Source: Comamonas piscis (GTDB taxonomy: Bacteria; Pseudomonadota; Gammaproteobacteria; Burkholderiales; Burkholderiaceae_C). Taken from it: 64,000 nucleotides of DNA. This document shows, piece after piece, positions 43,093 through 51,932 of this stretch. The notes under the pieces were generated by a model, which saw nothing but the letters and a program-made list of their open reading frames with translations, made no database searches and was not told where the DNA came from. Made by a program: the position numbers and the translations under genes. The stretch covers positions 1,798,001 through 1,862,000 of the forward strand of contig NZ_CP058554.1 of NCBI RefSeq assembly GCF_014109725.1. The letters run 5' to 3'. How positions within the stretch are numbered: the first letter of the stretch is position 1; every line of letters begins with the position of its first letter.

Positions 43093-43302
43093 ATGCCGAT
43101 ACCCCACCCATCCATCCCTGTTCCCCGTGCCAGCCGGCAGTCCGGGCAGATCATGACCGAGTACGTGATCGTCGCGGGCGTGCTGGCGGCCGTTTTCTTT
43201 GCACCCATGCCGGGCGCAGACAAATCGCTTTTTCAACTGTTGATTGATGCCTTCCGCTCAGCCTGGGCTTCCTATTCCTACACGATCTCTTTGCCATGGT
43301 GA
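43093..43302 (+). CDS. Second Flp-type prepilin
   Basis: This 69-residue protein has a basic N-terminus with SG followed by QIMTEY, so Glu is +5 and Tyr +6 of the predicted mature form, the same class III motif as in the major pilin. A hydrophobic helix VIVAGVLAAVFFAPMP follows and a short C-terminus ends LPW. The ATG at 43093 lies 9 bases after the preceding stop, and its last codons overlap the start of the cpaB gene. It is probably a minor pilin of the same system. Confidence 0.75.
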   Translation: MPIPHPSIPVPRASRQSGQIMTEYVIVAGVLAAVFFAPMPGADKSLFQLLIDAFRSAWASYSYTISLPW

Positions 43303-44312
43303 CCCCAAACTCTCCCAAACCGAATCGTTTCTCGCGGCTGGCCAATGGCTCGCGCCGTGCTGCCCCACTGATTGCCGCCATCACCCTGGGTGTCGTCGCA
43401 GCAGGCCTGGGCTGGTACTACCTCAAGACCTCCGAGGCCGAAATCCAGGCCAATCTGGAATCCGAAGCCGAGCGCCTGCGCACCGATGTGGTGGTGCCGA
43501 TCCAGAACATCCCCGCCGGTACCGCGCTGCTGCCCGAGATGGTGGCCAAGCGCAGCGTGCCCTCGGCCTATGTGCATGCCGATGTGCTGACCCCCGACAT
43601 GATCGACGGCTTTCTGGGCCGCCAGCTCTCGGTGGATATCAGCGCCGGCAAGCCCTTGTTGGCCAACTTTTTTGTGACGCCGCGCAAGCTGTTCTCCGAA
43701 GAGCTCGAAGCCGGCGTGCGGGCGGTGACCATCCCGGTCGATGAGGTCAGCACCATCTCGGGCATGCTGCGTGCGGGCGACCACATTGACTTTCTGTTCA
43801 TCGCCGACAAGGATGGCGGCACCCAGGCCGAAGATGCCATCGTCGTGCCGCTCCTGCAGGACGTGGTGGTGCGTGCCACTGGTCAGATCACTTCGGAACA
43901 GTTCTCCGAGTTGCGCAAGCGGCCCGACATCGCCAATACCGTCGATCCCTACCGCCAGCGCAGCTACACCACGGTGACCGTGGGCCTGCCACCGGTTGAT
44001 GCGCAGCGCCTTATCCTGGCGCAGAAGCTCGGCAAGATTGTCGCGGCATTGCGCAATGCCGATGACCGCCAGACGCTCGACACGGGCACCAACGCCCAGC
44101 AGCTGGCCAGCTATATCAACAGCTTCCGTCCCCAGCAGCCGGTGGTGCGTGCAGCGCCCGGCCGTGCGCCGGCGATGGTCGAGTACATCGTCGGCGGCGG
44201 CGGGGTCAAAACCCAGCTGCAAACGCCGCTGGCAGCCTTGCTGGGCGCTGCTGCGGTGCCCGGCGCCACCGTGCCAACGCCCCAGGCGCCCGCCGTGGCC
44301 GGTACCTACTGA
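43296..44312 (+). CDS. cpaB: Flp pilus assembly protein CpaB/RcpC
   Basis: This 338-residue protein has one N-terminal membrane segment (about residues 25-45), a SAF domain (PIQNIPAGTALLPEMVAKRSV, quoted core NIPAGTALLPEMV) and a following RcpC-type domain with RAVTIPVDEVSTISGMLRAGDHIDFLF (quoted core VDEVSTISGMLRAGDHID). CpaB proteins sit in the periplasm and help the secretin. The ATG overlaps the end of the minor pilin gene by 7 bases. The C-terminus is Pro/Ala-rich. Confidence 0.9.
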   Translation: MVTPNSPKPNRFSRLANGSRRAAPLIAAITLGVVAAGLGWYYLKTSEAEIQANLESEAERLRTDVVVPIQNIPAGTALLPEMVAKRSVPSAYVHADVLTPDMIDGFLGRQLSVDISAGKPLLANFFVTPRKLFSEELEAGVRAVTIPVDEVSTISGMLRAGDHIDFLFIADKDGGTQAEDAIVVPLLQDVVVRATGQITSEQFSELRKRPDIANTVDPYRQRSYTTVTVGLPPVDAQRLILAQKLGKIVAALRNADDRQTLDTGTNAQQLASYINSFRPQQPVVRAAPGRAPAMVEYIVGGGGVKTQLQTPLAALLGAAAVPGATVPTPQAPAVAGTY

Positions 44313-44378
44313 TAACCGCTTCGCCCTGATTTATTCCCTGGCCTCGCTGCGCCATTCGCTCCAAAGATTTGCTAGACC

Positions 44379-46070
44379 ATGAATTCCTCGATGATCTGTA
44401 TGTCACGTCCCCGTCCGCCCCTTCAGACCTGGGGTGCGACGGCTTGCGTCGCGCTCGCCCTGGCCCTGCCCACGGCGCCGTTGTTGGCCGCGCAGCCATC
44501 CAGCGGCACCACGCAGCCGGCAGCCAATGGCGCACTGGGTGATTTGCTGCGCGCTGCGCAATCTGCCTCGCTGCAGGCGGAGGCCGAGCAGCGTGGCCAA
44601 GGCGGAGACGGTGGCGATTTCGCCCGCGACACCGAGGGCCAGACGGCACCTTTGACCTCGCCGGGCTTTCGTACCCTGCCCACCGTCAGCGTCAACACCC
44701 AGCCCGCCTCGGATGCATCCAGCATCGGAGGTGTGCAGCCCTTGGTGATCAAGCACCTGCCCGCATCGCTGTCGCTCTATGTCGGGCAGATGACCTTGAT
44801 CGAGGTGCGCGATGTGGTGCGTGTGGCCGTCGGCAACGGCAAGATCATGGAAGCGCGCGTGGTGGACCAGAAGAGCCTGCTGCTGACGGCATTGGACGCC
44901 GGTGAAAGCACGATCCATGTCTGGCGCAAGGACGGCCAGGTCAGCAGCCTCAAGGCGCGCGTCAACGTGGTCGATCTGGACCGCATCGAAGGCGAGATCT
45001 CCATGCTGACCGCCGGCATCACCGGTGTGAGCATCTCCCGTGTCGGCGAGAAGATCATCCTCGACGGCTCCAACCTCGACCCCGCCGCAGTCACGCGGCT
45101 GCGCGAAATTGCACGCATGTATGGCCCGGCCGTGGTGTCCTTCGCCACTTCCGAGCGCCTGCGCGTGGACCGCATGATCGAGATGGATGTGCGCATTGTG
45201 GAGTTCTCCCGCTCGGCACTGGACGACCTGGGCATGAAGTGGGATACGACCGGTGGCGGGTTCAACTTTGGCCTGTTCTCCGATATCGCCTCCAACGGCG
45301 GCTACCGCATCCTGCCGGAGAACTCGCCCTTCTCGAACATGGACAGCGGCTACGGCCAGGGCTTTCTGGACCAGCGCCGGCGCAAGGCGCGCTACTACTT
45401 TGGCCTGAGCACGGCGCTGACCTCGGCCATCAACCTGCAGGTGCAGCGTGGCAATGCCATGCTGCTGGCATCGCCCAAGCTCACCACCCGCAGTGGCGGC
45501 GAAGCGCGCTTCCTCTCGGGCGGTGAAATCCCCTTGCCGGCCATGAGCGCGCTGGGTACCGGCTCGGTCAACTACAAGCCCTATGGCCTGCGACTGCATG
45601 TCAAGCCGATGGCCGATGGCGCCGGCAATATCTCCGGCTCGATTCTGGCCGAGGTCAGCAACATCGACCAGTCCATCTCGGTCGATGGCATCCCCGGGCT
45701 GCTGACGCGGCGCACCGAGAGCGAGTTCAATGTCGACGACGGCGACACCATCATCCTCTCGGGCCTCATCAGCCGCCAGTCCTCGCGCGCCACCGATGGC
45801 CTGCCGGGTCTGCGCAATGTGCCGGTGCTGGGCTGGGCCTTCAAGAACAACAACGACAGCGATAACCAGATCGAGACCGTGGTGTTCATCACCCCGCGTG
45901 TGGTGACCGCGCGCGATTCGCGCCCCCGCCTGGAGCGCACCCAGCAGATGGAGGAGCAGATCTCCAACGGCTTCACCGACCTGACCGAAGACCTCCACCG
46001 CAACTCCAAAAAGGTCGAGCCGCCGATGCCCGAGCGCGGTCTGGACCCCGATAGCTATTCGCACAACTGA
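44379..46070 (+). CDS. cpaC: Tad secretin CpaC/RcpA
   Basis: This 563-residue outer-membrane protein forms the channel of the Flp pilus. It has a signal peptide (about residues 18-36), a pilus/BON-type N-terminal domain (LPASLSLYVGQMTLIEVRDV and VDLDRIEGEISMLTAG), then the bacterial secretin domain, with SGGEIPLPAMSALG, the VKPMADGAGNISGSILAEVS stretch and FNVDDGDTIILSGLISRQ (family signature), and ends in VVFITPRVV. The first ATG is used; ATGs at 44391 and 44400 are possible. A gap of 66 bases separates it from cpaB. Confidence 0.93.
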   Translation: MNSSMICMSRPRPPLQTWGATACVALALALPTAPLLAAQPSSGTTQPAANGALGDLLRAAQSASLQAEAEQRGQGGDGGDFARDTEGQTAPLTSPGFRTLPTVSVNTQPASDASSIGGVQPLVIKHLPASLSLYVGQMTLIEVRDVVRVAVGNGKIMEARVVDQKSLLLTALDAGESTIHVWRKDGQVSSLKARVNVVDLDRIEGEISMLTAGITGVSISRVGEKIILDGSNLDPAAVTRLREIARMYGPAVVSFATSERLRVDRMIEMDVRIVEFSRSALDDLGMKWDTTGGGFNFGLFSDIASNGGYRILPENSPFSNMDSGYGQGFLDQRRRKARYYFGLSTALTSAINLQVQRGNAMLLASPKLTTRSGGEARFLSGGEIPLPAMSALGTGSVNYKPYGLRLHVKPMADGAGNISGSILAEVSNIDQSISVDGIPGLLTRRTESEFNVDDGDTIILSGLISRQSSRATDGLPGLRNVPVLGWAFKNNNDSDNQIETVVFITPRVVTARDSRPRLERTQQMEEQISNGFTDLTEDLHRNSKKVEPPMPERGLDPDSYSHN

Positions 46071-46100
46071 TGGCTGCGGCCGCTGATCCCGGAGAACACC

Positions 46101-47768
46101 GTGCATAAGTTACTAGTCAATTCGCCCCGCCAGAAGGCGCAGGAGTTCGAGCTCGGCGCTGAGACCTTCACCATCGGCAAATCTACCGACCGCTCCTTGC
46201 ACCTCACCGGCTGGAACGTGGCACGCGACCATGCGGTGGTGATGCTGCATGACGGCGAGGTTTTCATCGAAGACCGGGGCAGCCTGTTCGGCACCTGGGT
46301 CAACAACGAGCGCGTGACGCGCTATGGCCCTTGCCGTGGGGGCGAGGAAGTGGTAGTCGGCGGGCATTCGATCATCGTGGTGCTCGATGACAAGCTGGGC
46401 GGGCAGCGCGAAGAGGCGCATGCCCCCGGCCAGACCGCCCAGCCCGCACTGGAGCACCAGCGCCCCACGCGCAAAGAGCCCCGGCCGGAAGACCCGATGC
46501 TGCAGTGGCGCCGCCTGCTGCACCGCCAGCTGCTGGAGCAGTTGGAAGCGCGCCGCATCGACACCATCAAGATGAAGGACGATGAGCTGCGCTCCAACGT
46601 GCGCGCGCTGATTGCCGAGATCATCCGCGACACCCCCAACCTGCCCGAGACCATTGACCGGGCCGAGCTGAGCCAGCAGCTGCTGGACGAGGCCATTGGC
46701 CTGGGCCCGCTGGAAGTGCTGCTGCAGGACGATTCGGTGACCGAAGTGATGGTCAACCGCTTTGATGAAATCTGGATCGAGCGGCGCGGCCGGCTGGAGC
46801 GCACCGATGTGTCCTTCACCAGCGACCTGGCCGTCAACGGCGCCATCGAGCGCATCGTGACGCCGCTAGGCCGGCGTATCGATGAGAGCTCGCCGATGGT
46901 GGATGCGCGTCTGAAAGACGGCTCGCGGGTGAACGCCATCATCCCGCCGCTGGCGATTCGTGGCCCCAGCATCACCATCCGTAAGTTTCCGAAGAAGCGC
47001 ATGGGCGCCGAGGGCATGGTGCAGTACCAGTCGATCTCGCAGGCCATGGTCGATTTTCTGCAGCTGGCGGTGGAGAACAAGCTGAACATCGTGGTCTCGG
47101 GCGGTACCGGCACCGGCAAGACCACCTTGCTGAACATGATGTCCAACTTCATCCCCAACGACGAGCGTATCTTGACGGTGGAGGATGCCGCCGAGCTCTC
47201 GCTGAACCAGCCCAACCTGGTGTCGCTGGAAGCGCGCCCGGCCAACGTGGAAGGCAAGGGCGCCGTCTCCATCCGCGACCTAGTCAAGAACTCGCTGCGG
47301 ATGCGTCCGGACCGCATCGTCGTCGGTGAGTGCCGAAGCGGCGAAGCACTGGACATGCTGCAGGCGATGAACACCGGCCACGATGGATCGCTCACCACCT
47401 TGCACGCCAACTCGCCCCGCGATGCCGCTGCGCGTATGGAGGTGTTGGTGACCATGGCGGGCATGAACATCCCCGTCACCGCCATCCGCGAGCAGATCGC
47501 CTCGGCCATCCACCTGATGGTGCAGCTCACCCGCTTTCCCTGCGGCAGTCGCAAGATCACCCAGATCACCGAAGTGCTCAATTGCACCGATGGCGTGATC
47601 CAGATGCAGGATATTTTCATGTTCCGCAAGACCGGGCTGGATGCCGAGTTCCGCACCCAGGGCCGGTTTGAGGCCACCGGCGTGATTCCCGACTTTGTTG
47701 CCAAGCTGGTGGAGCACGGCGTGCCGGTGAACATGGAGGAATTGTTCTTCCAAGGAGAGCCGGTATGA
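46101..47768 (+). CDS. tadA: Tad pilus ATPase with N-terminal FHA domain
   Basis: This 555-residue type II/IV secretion ATPase (CpaF/TadA) powers pilus assembly. The C-terminal two thirds are canonical: LLQDDSVTEVMVNRFDEIWI, Walker A SGGTGTGKTT near residue 333, the Asp box LTVEDAAELSL, Walker B DRIVVGECRSGEALDMLQAM (quoted core VVGECRSGE) and the His box TTLHANSPRDA. The N-terminus (about residues 5-95) is an FHA domain with IGKSTDR, RDHAVVMLHDGEVFIED and a closing GTWVNNERV, a fold that binds phosphothreonine. The GTG start has GGAG 6 bases upstream. Such a fusion is unusual to my knowledge. The gene overlaps tadB by 4 bases. Confidence 0.93.
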   Translation: MHKLLVNSPRQKAQEFELGAETFTIGKSTDRSLHLTGWNVARDHAVVMLHDGEVFIEDRGSLFGTWVNNERVTRYGPCRGGEEVVVGGHSIIVVLDDKLGGQREEAHAPGQTAQPALEHQRPTRKEPRPEDPMLQWRRLLHRQLLEQLEARRIDTIKMKDDELRSNVRALIAEIIRDTPNLPETIDRAELSQQLLDEAIGLGPLEVLLQDDSVTEVMVNRFDEIWIERRGRLERTDVSFTSDLAVNGAIERIVTPLGRRIDESSPMVDARLKDGSRVNAIIPPLAIRGPSITIRKFPKKRMGAEGMVQYQSISQAMVDFLQLAVENKLNIVVSGGTGTGKTTLLNMMSNFIPNDERILTVEDAAELSLNQPNLVSLEARPANVEGKGAVSIRDLVKNSLRMRPDRIVVGECRSGEALDMLQAMNTGHDGSLTTLHANSPRDAAARMEVLVTMAGMNIPVTAIREQIASAIHLMVQLTRFPCGSRKITQITEVLNCTDGVIQMQDIFMFRKTGLDAEFRTQGRFEATGVIPDFVAKLVEHGVPVNMEELFFQGEPV

Positions 47769-48622
47769 AGAACTGGCAGTTCCTCGGTTTTCTGCTGGCC
47801 GCTGCCGGCTTTGTGGTGCTCTCGGGTTGGCTGGTCTACAGCCGCATGGGCGCGTGGCGCGACAAGTCCAATGTCTACCTGCGTGGGCGCGGCCTCAGGA
47901 TCCTGGGCATCTCGGAGTTCCATGCGCAAAAGGCGCTGACCCTGGCGACCGGCCATGTGGCCATGGTGGTCGTGGCCGGCATCATCACCTACCTGATTGC
48001 GCGCAACTGGTTGCTGGTGGTGGTGGTCTGCGGCGCCGTCTACTTTCTGCCAGCGCGCTATTTCGCCTGGCAGCGCAAGAAGCGGCGCGAGCGCATCGAG
48101 GCCGAGCTGCCCGATGCCTTGCTCTTCATTGCGAGCGCCTTGCGTGCTGGCAGTGCGCTGTCGGTGGCGCTGCAGATTCTGGTGCGCGACCAGAAAGGCC
48201 CGCTGGGCGATGAGTTCGCCATCGTGCTCAAGGAGCAGCGCATTGGCCTGTCCTTCGACGACGCGGTGCAGAACATGGCGCGGCGCATCCAAATTCCGGA
48301 TTTCATGCTGGTGGTGGTGGCCTTGCGTGTCGCCAAGGAAGTGGGTGGCAACCTGTCCGAGCCGCTGCAGTTGCTGGCCGAAACCCTGCGCAAGAAGGCC
48401 ATGCTCGAAGGGCGCATCAAGGCGCTCACCGCCCAGGGCCGTATCCAGGGCTTGGTGATGACCATGTTCCCGGTGGTGCTCGGCGGCATTCTGTACCTGA
48501 TGCAGCCGACCATGCACCTGCTGTTTGTCACCCCCATCGGCTGGGGGGTGCTGGCCGTGATGATTGTGATGCTCACCCTGGGCTATATGTCCATCAAGAA
48601 AATTGTCGCCATCGACATCTGA
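47765..48622 (+). CDS. tadB: Tad inner-membrane platform protein TadB
   Basis: This 285-residue polytopic protein contains the type II secretion F domain typical of TadB/CpaG, with DALLFIASALRAGSALSVAL and the second TadB hallmark FMLVVVALRVAKEVGGNLSEPL. Hydrophobic segments are visible near residues 8-25, 58-90, 225-245 and 255-280. It builds the platform under the ATPase with TadC. The ATG overlaps the tadA stop and the tadC gene follows after 3 bases. Confidence 0.92.
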   Translation: MKNWQFLGFLLAAAGFVVLSGWLVYSRMGAWRDKSNVYLRGRGLRILGISEFHAQKALTLATGHVAMVVVAGIITYLIARNWLLVVVVCGAVYFLPARYFAWQRKKRRERIEAELPDALLFIASALRAGSALSVALQILVRDQKGPLGDEFAIVLKEQRIGLSFDDAVQNMARRIQIPDFMLVVVALRVAKEVGGNLSEPLQLLAETLRKKAMLEGRIKALTAQGRIQGLVMTMFPVVLGGILYLMQPTMHLLFVTPIGWGVLAVMIVMLTLGYMSIKKIVAIDI

Positions 48623-48625
48623 GCC

Positions 48626-49513
48626 ATGAAAAACGCCATTCTGCTTGCCGCCATCTTTCTGTCCGCTGTGATGGCGGCCATCATCTTGCTGTACTTTGTG
48701 GCCATCGTGCGCAAGGCCCGACCTTCGGTGCGCGAGCACATGGACCCACTGCCCTGGGGCATCCGGCTCATCTGGCCGGCGGTGAATGTGCTGCAGTTCC
48801 ATGTCTCGGAGATCGCGCCCACCTCCAGCCTGCTGCGCTGGAAGCGCAAGCTCCAACTGGCGGGGCTGGAGTATGTGCTGAAGGCCGAGGAGATCATCGC
48901 CGTGCGGGTGATTGCGATGGGCGTGGTGGCCGCGGCCTTTACCGGCGCTGCGATGGCGCTGAAGATCGATGGACAGTGGGTGCGCCTGGCCTGTTTGACC
49001 GGTTTGCTGCTGGGCTGGATGCTGCCTGCCATCTGGGTCAACGACCGCAAAAAGCGCCGGGACAAGGAAGTGCTGCGCACCTTGCCCGGTTACCTGGACC
49101 TGATCACCCTGTGCTGCCAGGCGGGCCTGGGCTTGACGGCGGCGATCTCGCAAGCGGTGCAAAAAGGGCCGCGCGGTGCGATGCACGAAGAGCTGGAGCG
49201 CCTGCTGCGCGAGATGCGCACGGGCATGAGCCGCATGGATGCCTTCAACGCCATGGCCGAGCGCATGGACAACAAGCATGTGCGCGGCCTGGTCTCCAAC
49301 CTGACCCAGGCCGAATCGCTGGGTGCCAGCGTCACCGATACCCTGGTCGCCATCTCCGAGCAGCGCCGTACCGAGCGCTTCCAGCACGCCGAAAAGCTGG
49401 CGATGGAAGCGCCCGTGAAGATGCTTGGCCCGCTGGTGATCTTTATCTTTCCGGTCACCTTCATGGTGATCTTTTTTCCACTCGCGGTGCAGATGTACCA
49501 AACCTTGAAATGA
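48626..49513 (+). CDS. tadC: Tad inner-membrane platform protein TadC
   Basis: This 295-residue polytopic protein is the TadB paralogue TadC, with a type II secretion F domain: LPGYLDLITLCCQAGLGLTAAI and the HEELERLLREMRTGMSRMDAF block, followed by LTQAESLGASVTDTLVAISEQ. Hydrophobic segments lie near residues 5-25, 90-135 and 265-288. Its stop overlaps the DUF192 ATG by 4 bases, which indicates coupling. Confidence 0.92.
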   Translation: MKNAILLAAIFLSAVMAAIILLYFVAIVRKARPSVREHMDPLPWGIRLIWPAVNVLQFHVSEIAPTSSLLRWKRKLQLAGLEYVLKAEEIIAVRVIAMGVVAAAFTGAAMALKIDGQWVRLACLTGLLLGWMLPAIWVNDRKKRRDKEVLRTLPGYLDLITLCCQAGLGLTAAISQAVQKGPRGAMHEELERLLREMRTGMSRMDAFNAMAERMDNKHVRGLVSNLTQAESLGASVTDTLVAISEQRRTERFQHAEKLAMEAPVKMLGPLVIFIFPVTFMVIFFPLAVQMYQTLK

Positions 49514-49833
49514 CGCCGCCAGGTATGCCCGCACTCAAAGTCCAGGTCGCCCGGCGCTTTTCCGAGCGCGCCTTTGGGCTGATCTTTCGCCCACCACCGG
49601 CCAGCGGCGAGGCGCTGGCGTTCGATCGCTGCGCGGCCGTGCACACCTGTTTCATGCGCTATGCGATCGATGTGGTGTTTGTCGACGCGCAGCAGCAGGT
49701 GCTGCGTATCAGCGCCGGCCTGGCGCCTTGGCGCATGGCCTGGTGCCGGGGCGCACAACGGGTGCTGGAGCTGCGCAGCGGCGAGGCAGCGCGCCTGGGG
49801 CTGGCACCGGGCCAGCGGCTGCAACTATGTTGA
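49510..49833 (+). CDS. DUF192-family protein
   Basis: This 107-residue protein contains the DUF192 pattern: RAFGLIFRPPPASGEALAF, then CAAVHTCFMRYAIDVVFVDAQQQVLR (quoted core HTCFMRYAIDVVFVD) and ends GLAPGQRLQLC. DUF192 proteins are small alpha/beta proteins of unknown function, often exported; this one has no clear signal peptide. It starts at an ATG that overlaps the tadC stop and ends just before the TadE-like gene, so it is part of the Tad operon. Confidence 0.8.
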   Translation: MTPPGMPALKVQVARRFSERAFGLIFRPPPASGEALAFDRCAAVHTCFMRYAIDVVFVDAQQQVLRISAGLAPWRMAWCRGAQRVLELRSGEAARLGLAPGQRLQLC

Positions 49834-49844
49834 AAGGGCTTGAA

Positions 49845-51014
49845 ATGCGCATGAAAAAACCAAGCGGTGCTCAGCAGCGCGGCGTGTCGATGACGGAGAC
49901 CTTGATCGCGTTGCCGGTGGTGCTGGTGTTCACGCTGTCGCTGGTCCAGTTTGCGCTGATCTACCGCGCCCGGCTGACCTTGCAGTACGCCGCCAATGAG
50001 GCGGCGCGCGTGGGCTCGCTCAACAATGCCTTGCCGCTGCCCTATGACCTGCGCATTCCGATGGCCAAGAAGGGCATGCTGGCTGATGTCAGCCTGGGCA
50101 ATGTCAAATCTGCGCTGACCAAGGGCAGCGTCTGGCAAGGCTTTGTGCGGGGCATGATGCCGCTCTATGTATCGGATTCCAGTGTCTCGGGCCTGCTCAA
50201 GGGCTGGATCAATACCAACACCGACCTGATCCAGGGCAGCTGTATCGAGTACGTCAACCCCACGCAGAACACCTTTCTGGACTGGGCGATGGTGGAGAAC
50301 TACGGAGAATCGCGCGGCATTGTGCGCATCCCCAACGACAGCCTGCGCTACCGCAAGCCGCTGCCCTATGAGCGTGATGCCCGTACCGGCGCAACCGACA
50401 CCTACAACGGCGACACGCCGAACCTGGAAGACACGCGGCTGCGCGGTGCCGTCTCCAACAAGACCTTGGGCGAGACCAATATCCTGCACCTGCGGGTGCA
50501 CTATGGCTACAAGCTCAGTGTGCCGATTGCCGGGCCGATCATCATCAAGGCCATGCAGGGCTACCGCTATGTCTCCAAGCACATCGGCTCGGTGCTGACC
50601 ACCGGCGACGATGTGCTCAGCGCCGATGCCACTGGCGTCTCGGCCATCGATGCCTTCTTCCTGTCGAACGACCGCTTCCCGCTGACGCAGGAGGCCTCGG
50701 TGGGCATGCAGTCCTCGCTGTACTGGCATCCTTTCTATGCCTTTGGGCCGGCCCGCGATACCTCGGATCTCAATGCCAGCTTCAAATGGGAAGTCGCCGA
50801 TGGCAACAGCGGCCTGGGCGACTACGCCACCCTGGTGCCCGACCTGGTCGGCAATATCCGCAATGGCGCGCAGTGGGTGACGGCCCATGTCGGCAATGCC
50901 GCCCTTGATGGCCTCAAGGACGTAGTGGGCCTGCGCAATGCCTTCTGCCCTGCGATCTGGACCAATCCGATGGGGGTCGAGAATGTTCCCAATCCATTCG
51001 ATGCGGCGCCTTGA
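49845..51014 (+). CDS. TadE-like pseudopilin, second copy
   Basis: This 389-residue protein has RGVSMTETLIALPVVLVFTLSLVQFALIYRARLTL at the start, with one hydrophobic helix (quoted core LIALPVVLVFTLSLVQFAL) and Glu near its beginning, followed by LQYAANEAARVGSL, the typical TadE continuation. The rest is extracytoplasmic with no named domain. The ATG at 49845 is chosen because AAAGGG lies 6 bases upstream; ATGs at 49827 and 49851 are alternatives. The 3' end overlaps the last gene of the locus by 14 bases. Confidence 0.78.
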   Translation: MRMKKPSGAQQRGVSMTETLIALPVVLVFTLSLVQFALIYRARLTLQYAANEAARVGSLNNALPLPYDLRIPMAKKGMLADVSLGNVKSALTKGSVWQGFVRGMMPLYVSDSSVSGLLKGWINTNTDLIQGSCIEYVNPTQNTFLDWAMVENYGESRGIVRIPNDSLRYRKPLPYERDARTGATDTYNGDTPNLEDTRLRGAVSNKTLGETNILHLRVHYGYKLSVPIAGPIIIKAMQGYRYVSKHIGSVLTTGDDVLSADATGVSAIDAFFLSNDRFPLTQEASVGMQSSLYWHPFYAFGPARDTSDLNASFKWEVADGNSGLGDYATLVPDLVGNIRNGAQWVTAHVGNAALDGLKDVVGLRNAFCPAIWTNPMGVENVPNPFDAAP

Positions 51015-51447
51015 GACGCCACTGGCCGCAGCGGCCGCGCTGCTGCTGTCCGCCGCGCTGAGTGCCGCCCCGGCGGGGGCGCAAACGGTGTGCAAGGACG
51101 AAGGCGTTGAATACCTCCTCGGCGGTGCGGCTGCCGCTGGACCCGGCTGCAAGGCCGCTGTTGCGCCGCCAGCACGCCGCACGCTGCGTACAGCCGCTTC
51201 CGCTCCAGCCCCAACGCAGACCCCTTCGCAAAGTTCGCGCCCGCGTGAGCGCGCTGATTTTGGCCAGGACGAGCGCCGCCTGATCCTGGAGACCGAGCTG
51301 AAAAAGGCCCAGCAGGTGCTGCAGGGCTTTTCGCAGGCATTGGGTGGATCAGCGGGCAGCGCGGCACCGGCAGACAAGACCCGTGCGCTGGCCGATGTGC
51401 GCGCGCTGACTGCCGAGCTGGCACGGCTGCCGCAAGCGGTACGTTGA
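51001..51447 (+). CDS. Unrecognised exported Ala-rich protein at the end of the Tad locus
   Basis: This 148-residue protein has a signal peptide (LAAAAALLLSAALSAAPAGA, cut near residue 28) and a mature part with two Cys (QTVCKDEG and GPGCKAAV), a Pro/Ser-rich middle and a helical C-terminus (ETELKKAQQVLQGFSQALGG). I do not recognise it. It overlaps the TadE-like gene, so it is probably co-translated, and its stop is 4 bases from the convergent Sel1-like gene. Confidence 0.7.
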   Translation: MRRLETPLAAAAALLLSAALSAAPAGAQTVCKDEGVEYLLGGAAAAGPGCKAAVAPPARRTLRTAASAPAPTQTPSQSSRPRERADFGQDERRLILETELKKAQQVLQGFSQALGGSAGSAAPADKTRALADVRALTAELARLPQAVR

Positions 51448-51451
51448 CGGC

Positions 51452-51889
51452 CTAGTCAGGGTTCTCCAGCGACTGCACCAGCTCGGCCTCATGGGGGTAG
51501 CCGGAGGCCTTGGCCCGCTTGGCCCAGTACAGTGCGCTGGCGCTGTCATGCTCGTAGATGCCGATCTGGGCCAGGTTGAACTGCGCAGAGGCATGGCCAA
51601 GATCTGCCGCCAGGATCAGCCAGTCACGGGCCTGGGCATCGTCGTTTTCCACCGACCGCAGGTGCTGGTAGACATTGAAGGCTGCGCGTTTGTCACCCCC
51701 TTGCGCCAGGTGCTTTTGGCGCAGCAGTTCCGCTTCGGACATGCGGGGGATGCCGGCGCTGTTGGCGCCCGGCTCGTAATGGATGCCGGTGGGCGGAGCC
51801 GGCAAGGGCACATAGGGGATTTGCTTGCAGCCAGTGCTGGCCAGCACGGCCAACAAGGCAAGGGGGAGGGCGATGGGCGTTATGCGCAT
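51452..51889 (-). CDS. Sel1-repeat-like lipoprotein
   Basis: This 145-residue protein has a lipoprotein-type signal (LAVLASTGC, Cys near residue 21) and helical repeats of the Sel1/TPR kind: LLRQKHLAQGGDKRAAFNVYQHL, then DARDW-type ARDWLILAADLGHASAQFNLAQIGI (quoted core AADLGHASAQFNLAQIG) and ALYWAKRAKASGYPHEAEL. Such proteins are protein-interaction scaffolds in the envelope. It is convergent with the Tad locus and is the last gene of a leftward run; it could serve as a TadD-like pilotin but TadD is a classic TPR protein, so this is only a possibility. Confidence 0.75.
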   Translation of the reverse strand: MRITPIALPLALLAVLASTGCKQIPYVPLPAPPTGIHYEPGANSAGIPRMSEAELLRQKHLAQGGDKRAAFNVYQHLRSVENDDAQARDWLILAADLGHASAQFNLAQIGIYEHDSASALYWAKRAKASGYPHEAELVQSLENPD

Positions 51890-51932
51890 CGCCCCATTGT
51901 GGCATTGCGCAGCTGGGCGCAGCGTGCAGGGG

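Noticed and set aside
46322..49534. Open frame of 1070 codons antisense to tadA, tadB and tadC
   Set aside because: It spans three well-supported sense genes and has low-complexity composition typical of antisense frames in GC-rich DNA.
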